Source: an uncultured Clostridia bacterium
GTDB lineage: Bacteria; Bacillota; Clostridia; TANB77; CAG-508
NCBI GenBank assembly: GCA_934141445.1
Contig: CAKPCF010000013.1
Span: forward strand, 1-38,767
Length of the DNA stretch: 38,767 nucleotides
Direction: 5' to 3'
Shown here: one piece after another, positions 34,051 through 38,767 of the stretch
Position numbering within the stretch: position 1 is the first letter of the stretch
How the letters are laid out: each line of letters begins with the position of its first letter
Made by a program: the position numbers and the translations under genes
The notes under the pieces: model-generated
Told to the model about the DNA's origin: nothing
Seen by the model: the letters and a program-made list of their open reading frames with translations, nothing else
Databases searched by the model: none

Positions 34051-35237
34051 TATTTATTTCCTCCTTCTTTATTCTCTTCTGATGCAGCTTTTGGTTCTTC
34101 ACTTGATTTTGCTACATCTTTTTTATTTTCTTTTTTTGTCTTAGACTTTTTTTCTATTTTAGAGGCTTGCTTTCTAGCTTTTTCTTCTTTAATAGCTTGC
34201 TTTCTAAATTCTTTTCTTTCTTTTTTCTCTATTTCTTCTTGTCTTAATTCTTCAATTTCTTTATCATATTGCATTTTAGCAATCTCTTTTTCACTATATT
34301 CTGGTCTATCTTCAACAATTTTAATAAACGCATCTTCTAGTGAATTCTCTTGTTTTTTCATTTCTAATATGATAATTCCAAGCTTTGCACACTCAGAAAA
34401 TATATTTTTTCTGATATCAACATTTGTATCAGTTTCAATTTCATAGATCTTTGAATTATCTGATTTTGTATCAACTAATTTTATATTTTTAATTTCTGTA
34501 ATACTTTCTTTTATTGTTTCAAATTTATTTTCTGTATCTTCTACATTGATTAAAAGCTTTTCAGTATCCTCTGTATTCTTTTCTAGATTTTGAGGTGTAT
34601 CTACTGCTACAATCTCACCCTTATCTATAATAATTACTCTTTCACAGATTTGACTTACTTCTGACAAAATATGTGAACTTAATATAACAGTATGATTCTT
34701 TCTAAAAGATTTAATCAATTCACGAATTTCAATTACTTGTTTTGGGTCTAGACCAACTGTTGGTTCATCTAAAATTAGTATTTTAGGATCTCCTACAATA
34801 GCTCCTGCTAAACTAACTCTTTGTTTATAACCTCTTGATAAATTTTTAGTTAATTTGTTTTGAACTTTTTCTAGTCCAGTTTCTTCAATAGCTTTTTTTA
34901 CAGCAGATTTTTTGTCTTTATGTTTTAATAATTTTAAATCTGCCATATAACTGATAAATTCTTTTACGGTTAAGTCACTATAAAGTGGCACTCCTTCTGG
35001 CATATAACCAATAAGTTCTTTTACTTTTTTTGGTTTTCTGTCTATGTCAAAGCCATTAACAATGATTTGACCTTCTGTTGGCTCAATGAAACCTGTTATC
35101 ATATTCATTGTTGTAGATTTTCCAGCACCATTTCTACCAAGAAATCCAACAATTTCGCCTTCTTTGACTTCAAAGTTTATGTTTCTAACAGCATAAAACT
35201 TTCCGTAACGCTTTGTTACATTCTTTACTTCTATCAA
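34050..35237 (-). CDS. ABC transporter ATPase with a long charged tail (GldA-like)
   Basis: The 395-residue protein has a complete nucleotide-binding domain in residues 1-230: Walker A GRNGAGKST (34-42), signature LSRGY (133-137), Walker B LILDEPT (Asp157-Glu158) and the switch His in SSHILSE. A second domain follows (about 230-300) and then about 85 residues of Lys/Glu-rich helix (about 310-395) that typical ABC-2 ATPases (300-320 residues) lack. It starts at TTG (35237) with AAGGGGG before it. It is first in the operon with the permease and GldG-like protein, whose N-terminus is similarly charged. Confidence 0.9.
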   Translation of the reverse strand: MIEVKNVTKRYGKFYAVRNINFEVKEGEIVGFLGRNGAGKSTTMNMITGFIEPTEGQIIVNGFDIDRKPKKVKELIGYMPEGVPLYSDLTVKEFISYMADLKLLKHKDKKSAVKKAIEETGLEKVQNKLTKNLSRGYKQRVSLAGAIVGDPKILILDEPTVGLDPKQVIEIRELIKSFRKNHTVILSSHILSEVSQICERVIIIDKGEIVAVDTPQNLEKNTEDTEKLLINVEDTENKFETIKESITEIKNIKLVDTKSDNSKIYEIETDTNVDIRKNIFSECAKLGIIILEMKKQENSLEDAFIKIVEDRPEYSEKEIAKMQYDKEIEELRQEEIEKKERKEFRKQAIKEEKARKQASKIEKKSKTKKENKKDVAKSSEEPKAASEENKEGGNK

Positions 35238-35280
35238 AGTTTTTTCCCCCTTTTTGTTTTGATGTTTTGATTGTATATAT

Positions 35281-35320
35281 CTAAACTTAAAATAACCTTA
35301 AAGTTATTTAATGTGTTTAG
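35281..35320. other. Hairpin between trmB and the Gld-like ABC operon
   Basis: CTAAAC (35281-35286) pairs with GTTTAG (35315-35320), and AAATAAC (35290-35296) with GTTATTT (35303-35309). There is no T run on the minus strand, so termination of trmB would be weak. It may instead belong to the ABC operon leader. Confidence 0.35.
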
Positions 35321-35325
35321 CAAAA

Positions 35326-36006
35326 TTAGTTTTTTCTAGCTATCAAAGCTTTTATTTTTATTCCTTGCTCTGTAAACATTTTTTCATGTTCTGTTTCAAT
35401 ATTTCCATTGAATATATCATCAAAATGTAAATCTAATGTCTTATTTATAAGTTTAAATCCTTCTTCCTCAAAGTAGTCTAAACTTGCCATAAATAGTTCA
35501 TCATCATCCGTTTTGAAATATATTTCTCCATCTGGTTTTAAGAATTCTTCATATTGTTTTAACTGTCTTGGATGTGTTAATCTGCGCTTATTATGTTTTG
35601 ATTTTGGCCATGGATTGCAAAAATTTATATATATTCTTGAAATTTCATCTTCTTTTGAAAAAACATTTTCTATATTTTCTACATTCGCTCTGATTAACCA
35701 TAAATTATCTGGTTTAAAATTTAATTTATCATCACAAAGATTTGCTTCAGAATATGCTTCTTCTATATTTCTTTTGGTTAATCCCAACATAGCCTCTATC
35801 ATATCAACAGCAATATAATTTATATTTTGATTTTGTGTTGCTAATTTTGAAATGAAAAGACCTTTTCCACAACCTAATTCTATATGAATAGGTTGTTCTT
35901 TCTTAAACATAGTTTTCCATTTTCCTTTGTACTCATCTGGTTTATCAATATAAAATTTCGACGCATCTAATTCATCTTTTGCCCATTTTTTTCTACGAAT
36001 TCTCAT
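35326..36006 (-). CDS. trmB: tRNA (guanine-N7-)-methyltransferase
   Basis: The 226-residue SAM-dependent enzyme methylates G46 in the tRNA variable loop. It has ELGCGKGLFI (SAM loop, about 43-52), NYIAVDMIEAM with the ribose-binding acid, NFCNPWPKSKHNKRRL (about 127-142; the family usually reads FPDPWPK) and TDDDELF near the C-terminus. The length is usual. The distance from GAAAGGA to the ATG is rather long. It probably shares the transcript of the VanW gene, whose stop is 77 bases upstream; nothing else is seen in that gap. Confidence 0.93.
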   Translation of the reverse strand: MRIRRKKWAKDELDASKFYIDKPDEYKGKWKTMFKKEQPIHIELGCGKGLFISKLATQNQNINYIAVDMIEAMLGLTKRNIEEAYSEANLCDDKLNFKPDNLWLIRANVENIENVFSKEDEISRIYINFCNPWPKSKHNKRRLTHPRQLKQYEEFLKPDGEIYFKTDDDELFMASLDYFEEEGFKLINKTLDLHFDDIFNGNIETEHEKMFTEQGIKIKALIARKN

Positions 36007-36083
36007 TTAATAAAATATTTCCTTTCTGATATTTAGTTTTTTATATTATATAAAATTTTTCATTTTTAATTGTTGTAAGTTTA

Positions 36084-37628
36084 TTATTTTGCAATAATTT
36101 TATTTTGAGCACTATATGTGTCTCTTGTTATTTTTTCTCTTTTAACTACTTGTCCATTCTGCTTATATACTTTGTATGTATCTATTACAGAGCCATTTTT
36201 TCCACCTTGTACTACAGTACCAGATTTATAATTTGAATAAGACTTATATACAGTCTTATATGGAATTGACTTTATAAATTCTGTTTCTAGTGAAATATCA
36301 TATTCATTATCAGTTTTTACACCATAAATAGAAATTGTTGCTATTCCACCACTAACAGATGCTTCTATCTTAATTGGATAATCTCTGTTATTTACAAATT
36401 TGAAATCTGTAGAACCCCATACTACGGTTGCATCTCTACCACCATCTACATAAGATGGTATAAACATATGATTTCTACGTTCTTTTATTTGTAAGTTTGC
36501 AAAAACTACACTATCATATAAAGTTGAAGAAATCTGGCATATTCCTCCACCTAGACCATTAGTTACTTGTCCATCAGAAAAAATTGCAGCTTCCTTATAT
36601 CCTGCCTCTACAGTTCTTTTTCCTACAACTTTATTATAAGAAAAAGTTTCACCTGGCATAACTACTGTGCCATTGATTTTTGAAGCAGCTAATCTTAAAT
36701 TAGTTGTTCTATCTGTATTGCTAGTTGGATATTTAGTTGAAAAAGTAGATAATCTATCTGGAAAAGCTTCGTAACCTATATCATTTGTTGTAATTTCAGG
36801 AGTTGTAAGTGTTAATTTTACACTATACTCTTCTGCATCTGGATTATTTTGAATTTTCTCAGCAACTTTTTGAATATCAAAATCAACACCAATTACATGA
36901 GCATAGACAGCATAAGGATTTGTTGTAAAATAAGCATTTTGAGGTGCTTTATATATATCATCATGAATAGCTGTTAAATTGATTTGCTCTGGATATTGGA
37001 TATAAGTTGGAATCTCAATTGATTGATTATTATAACTTATATCTTGAATCCCAGCTAATATCATACTTGTTAACTCTTCTTTATAAATTCCAGCACCATT
37101 CTTTCCATTTGTAATAACCAATTCATCAGAATCTTCTAAATAATAACTACTTTGTTCTAATTGGTCTGGTAACTGTGATTGAATTGTATCTATATAGTCT
37201 AATAAAGCTTCCTCATTATACTTTAATACTGGATCTATATCAATTCCAACAAGTAATACTGATACATAATCTTTTACATTTTGTAAGAAATTATCACTTC
37301 TTCCAATCTTATATGCATAATCGACTGATGCTTCTACATCAAACTCTGCTTCGATTTGTTCTATCTCTACATAAAACTCGTAATTTTTATATTTTAATAT
37401 TACATTATCATTCATTTTGCCTTTTAATGCTTCTGTTACAAGTTTTATAGCAGAATCTTTTGAAAGCCCTGATACATTAGTTCCTTTTATATATACACCT
37501 GGCTGTATGGTGTCACTATTTTTGTGTGAAAAATAAAACGATAAAAAAGCCGCAATTATAATTCCTAAAAAAATTGCAACCATTATTACATAAATTAAAA
37601 TTGTATTATCTTTACTTAATTTCTTCAT
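36084..37628 (-). CDS. VanW family cell-envelope protein
   Basis: The 514-residue protein has an N-terminal membrane anchor (about 9-31) and an outer part of two PG_binding_4-type repeats (about 60-290). The VanW domain follows (about 310-440) with its hallmarks FSYNKVVGKRT, GGGICQISSTLY and NHMFIPSYVDGGRDATV, then a short G5-like beta segment. VanW proteins are common wall-associated proteins of Clostridia; the name comes from a vancomycin resistance cluster, but no resistance role is implied here. The promoter is a perfect consensus. Confidence 0.9.
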   Translation of the reverse strand: MKKLSKDNTILIYVIMVAIFLGIIIAAFLSFYFSHKNSDTIQPGVYIKGTNVSGLSKDSAIKLVTEALKGKMNDNVILKYKNYEFYVEIEQIEAEFDVEASVDYAYKIGRSDNFLQNVKDYVSVLLVGIDIDPVLKYNEEALLDYIDTIQSQLPDQLEQSSYYLEDSDELVITNGKNGAGIYKEELTSMILAGIQDISYNNQSIEIPTYIQYPEQINLTAIHDDIYKAPQNAYFTTNPYAVYAHVIGVDFDIQKVAEKIQNNPDAEEYSVKLTLTTPEITTNDIGYEAFPDRLSTFSTKYPTSNTDRTTNLRLAASKINGTVVMPGETFSYNKVVGKRTVEAGYKEAAIFSDGQVTNGLGGGICQISSTLYDSVVFANLQIKERRNHMFIPSYVDGGRDATVVWGSTDFKFVNNRDYPIKIEASVSGGIATISIYGVKTDNEYDISLETEFIKSIPYKTVYKSYSNYKSGTVVQGGKNGSVIDTYKVYKQNGQVVKREKITRDTYSAQNKIIAK

Positions 37629-37666
37629 ATATTATTTAATCTTCTCGTTATAAATTTTCTATGCAT

Positions 37667-37695
37667 ATTATATTTTAAAATAGTCTTTGTGTCAA
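37667..37695 (-). promoter_or_regulatory. Consensus promoter of the VanW gene
   Basis: Minus-strand TTGACA (37690-37695) and TATAAT (37667-37672) with a 17-base spacer. It begins 12 bases after the T tail of the HTH gene terminator. Confidence 0.85.
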
Positions 37696-37707
37696 TGGAA
37701 AGTCTTA

Positions 37708-37755
37708 AAAAATGCCACGAAGGCAGACCAGGGTTAATCGGTCTGCCTTCGTGGC
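37708..37755 (-). terminator. Terminator of the XRE regulator gene, 16-base perfect stem
   Basis: Perfect 16-base arms at 37714-37729 and 37740-37755 (GCCACGAAGGCAGACC and its complement) with a 10-base loop, followed on the minus strand by ATTTTTT. It is about 39 bases after the stop of the gene at 37794. Confidence 0.92.
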
Positions 37756-37793
37756 TTATTTACTTTTAGTATAATAAATCCCTGATTGTTTAG

Positions 37794-38087
37794 TTACTGA
37801 TTATCGTTCTCGCTTACCATATTCTGCATTTTCAGCAGAGTTTCCGGGTCGGACTCGATAGAAACTATATCACCTATAGAAAGCTTTATAATTTCTTGCA
37901 AGGGGATTCCGGAAATCTCGGACATCTTAAGCATATAGTTGAGTGATACTGTGGACCTTTGACCATATTCCACTCTTATTATGTGTGCATTAGATGCTCC
38001 AATCATTTCCGCCAGTTGCCTACTTGAAATGCCTTTCTTTTTCCGCTCTTCCATCATTCTTTCGCCAAAACTCATTTCTTTACTCAT
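37794..38087 (-). CDS. XRE-family transcription regulator (cassette 6)
   Basis: The 97-residue protein has one Cro/C1-type helix-turn-helix in residues 7-65 (FGERMMEERKKKGISS, RQLAEMIGASNAHIIRVEYG as the two DNA-binding helices, then LNYMLKMSEISGIPLQEI) and a short acidic tail. AGGAGGT precedes the ATG. It stands alone with its own promoter and terminator, and is richer in GC than its neighbours. A CGTACG palindrome lies in its leader near 38127 and could be an autoregulatory site. Targets are unknown; it may control other cassettes or a mobile element. Confidence 0.85.
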   Translation of the reverse strand: MSKEMSFGERMMEERKKKGISSRQLAEMIGASNAHIIRVEYGQRSTVSLNYMLKMSEISGIPLQEIIKLSIGDIVSIESDPETLLKMQNMVSENDNQ

Positions 38088-38140
38088 ACTACTACCTCCT
38101 AAAGTCTTTAGTATGGTGTTGTTTAACGTACGGTTTAATT

Positions 38141-38169
38141 ATGATATCAGATTATCAATATTTTGTCAA
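38141..38169 (-). promoter_or_regulatory. Promoter of the XRE regulator gene
   Basis: Minus-strand TTGACA (38164-38169) and TATCAT (38141-38146) with a 17-base spacer. Confidence 0.75.
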
Positions 38170-38183
38170 CGTTTTCTCTAACT

Positions 38184-38211
38184 AAAACAGCAAAGCCAAC
38201 CACACTGTTTT
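38184..38211 (-). terminator. Hairpin at the end of the Rpn-like gene
   Basis: AAAACAG (38184-38190) pairs with CTGTTTT (38205-38211), overlapping the stop codon of the gene at 38210. On the minus strand it ends in TTTTAG. It is a weak terminator candidate. Confidence 0.4.
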
Positions 38212-38767
38212 ATTTTAAATTTTCTATATTCATTATTTCTTCTTCAGTTAATTCTGTATATTCTTTTATTTTTTCTATGCATTCTCCATTTTTTAGCATT
38301 TTTTTAGCAATTTCTATTTTATTTTTCCTTTCACCCTCTGCTTTTCCTTTTTTCAAACCTTCTGCTCTGCCTGTTTCTCTTTCTTCTCTTTTTATTGCTG
38401 CATCTTCCCATCTATTTAATGCAAAATAAAATGCATCATCTAGCAATGGCTCACTTTGGGTTGATTTTTCATATTCCTGCTTTGCTGTCTTTATTGTCTC
38501 ATTCTCTTCCATATCTTCCTCCCCTATTTCTCCTGGATTCAATAGAAATCTCGTCCACATCCCAACTTCACTCTTTGGACTTATTTTTCCTTCTTCCATG
38601 TATTTTTTTATCTTTCCTAACTCAACTATATCAATTTCTTGCTCGTCAGTCAACACTTTTTGGCTACTTTTTTCTCGCCAATTCCAAGTCGTTATATATT
38701 CTTTATCTTCTTTGGTTAAATTAAAATATTCTTTAAATATCCACATTGATATTACTTTTTGCACTTT
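38210..38767 (-). CDS. Rpn-family / PD-(D/E)XK nuclease transposase, C-terminal part
   Basis: The frame is open to the right edge of the window, so only the last 185 or so residues are seen; the catalytic N-terminal domain is outside. The visible part has the typical middle (KEYITTWNWRE, then EIDIVELGKIKKYMEEGK), DDAFYFALNRWEDAAIKREE and the Gly/Lys-rich coiled tail RAEGLKKGKAEGERKNK, ending in a small helical IEKIKEYTELTEEEI module. This layout is that of the recombination-promoting nuclease/putative transposase family that is abundant in gut Clostridia. The AT-rich codon use matches the native genes. Confidence 0.8.
   Translation of the reverse strand, partial: KVQKVISMWIFKEYFNLTKEDKEYITTWNWREKSSQKVLTDEQEIDIVELGKIKKYMEEGKISPKSEVGMWTRFLLNPGEIGEEDMEENETIKTAKQEYEKSTQSEPLLDDAFYFALNRWEDAAIKREERETGRAEGLKKGKAEGERKNKIEIAKKMLKNGECIEKIKEYTELTEEEIMNIENLK

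Noticed and set aside
37980..38100. XRE gene as antitoxin of a toxin pair
   Set aside because: No partner gene adjoins it; it is followed at once by a perfect terminator and preceded by the unrelated Rpn-like gene with its own stop and hairpin.
38395..38724. Plus-strand frame opposite the Rpn-like gene
   Set aside because: It is the antisense of a recognisable Rpn-type C-terminus; its leucine/phenylalanine-rich composition is what the reverse of Lys/Glu-rich codons gives.

Overview
The window is bacterial chromosome of a low-GC, Gram-positive-type organism, most likely a gut-associated Clostridia (Bacillota). The evidence is AT-rich coding DNA (about 25% GC in a sampled V-ATPase row), purine-rich GGAGG-type ribosome sites, frequent TTG starts, sigma-A-type promoters with 17-base spacers, a class-D-like sortase with its surface protein, a VanW-family wall protein, a dipicolinate synthase B subunit (a sporulation marker) and a large V-type ATPase operon. 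TGA is used as a stop, so the code is standard. I cannot name a genus.

Native AT-rich operons, nearly all on the minus strand, run as follows from low to high coordinates. 947-3960 is a membrane-lipid operon (lipase-like hydrolase, glycolipid glycosyltransferase, PlsC-like acyltransferase) behind a long structured leader. 6838-10678 is a heterodimeric ABC exporter with one degenerate ATP site. 10947-13730 is a GNAT-like protein plus a GshF-like ATP-grasp protein whose glutamate-cysteine ligase half is shrunken. 13997-15982 is a sortase, its putative substrate and a membrane protein. 17300-17878 is dpaB. 19701-30834 is a K+ uptake pair followed by the nine-subunit V-type ATPase, with a membrane-anchored protein at its end. 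30962-31708 is a ZIP metal transporter. 31780-35237 is a three-gene Gld-like ABC system. 35326-37628 holds trmB and a VanW protein. A recombination-promoting-nuclease/transposase-type gene runs off the right edge.

Six single- or two-gene cassettes lie between these operons. They are visibly richer in GC (37-47% in sampled rows). Each has its own near-consensus promoter and its own strong GC-rich hairpin terminator. They encode a beta-solenoid (bactofilin-like) protein (156-866); a VWA-domain protein with a three-span partner (4423-5932); a small membrane protein (6257-6709); a secreted HELMH zinc protease-like protein (16273-17184); an E. coli-type adenylosuccinate lyase (18067-19512); and an XRE regulator (37794-38087). 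None interrupts a native gene. Their layout resembles phage morons or other self-contained transferred units, and this is the most interesting large-scale pattern here.

Functionally the window is dominated by the cell envelope and ion homeostasis: glycolipid and phospholipid synthesis, export, surface anchoring, K+ uptake next to an ion-pumping rotary ATPase, and metal uptake. No tRNA, rRNA, CRISPR array or complete insertion sequence was seen.
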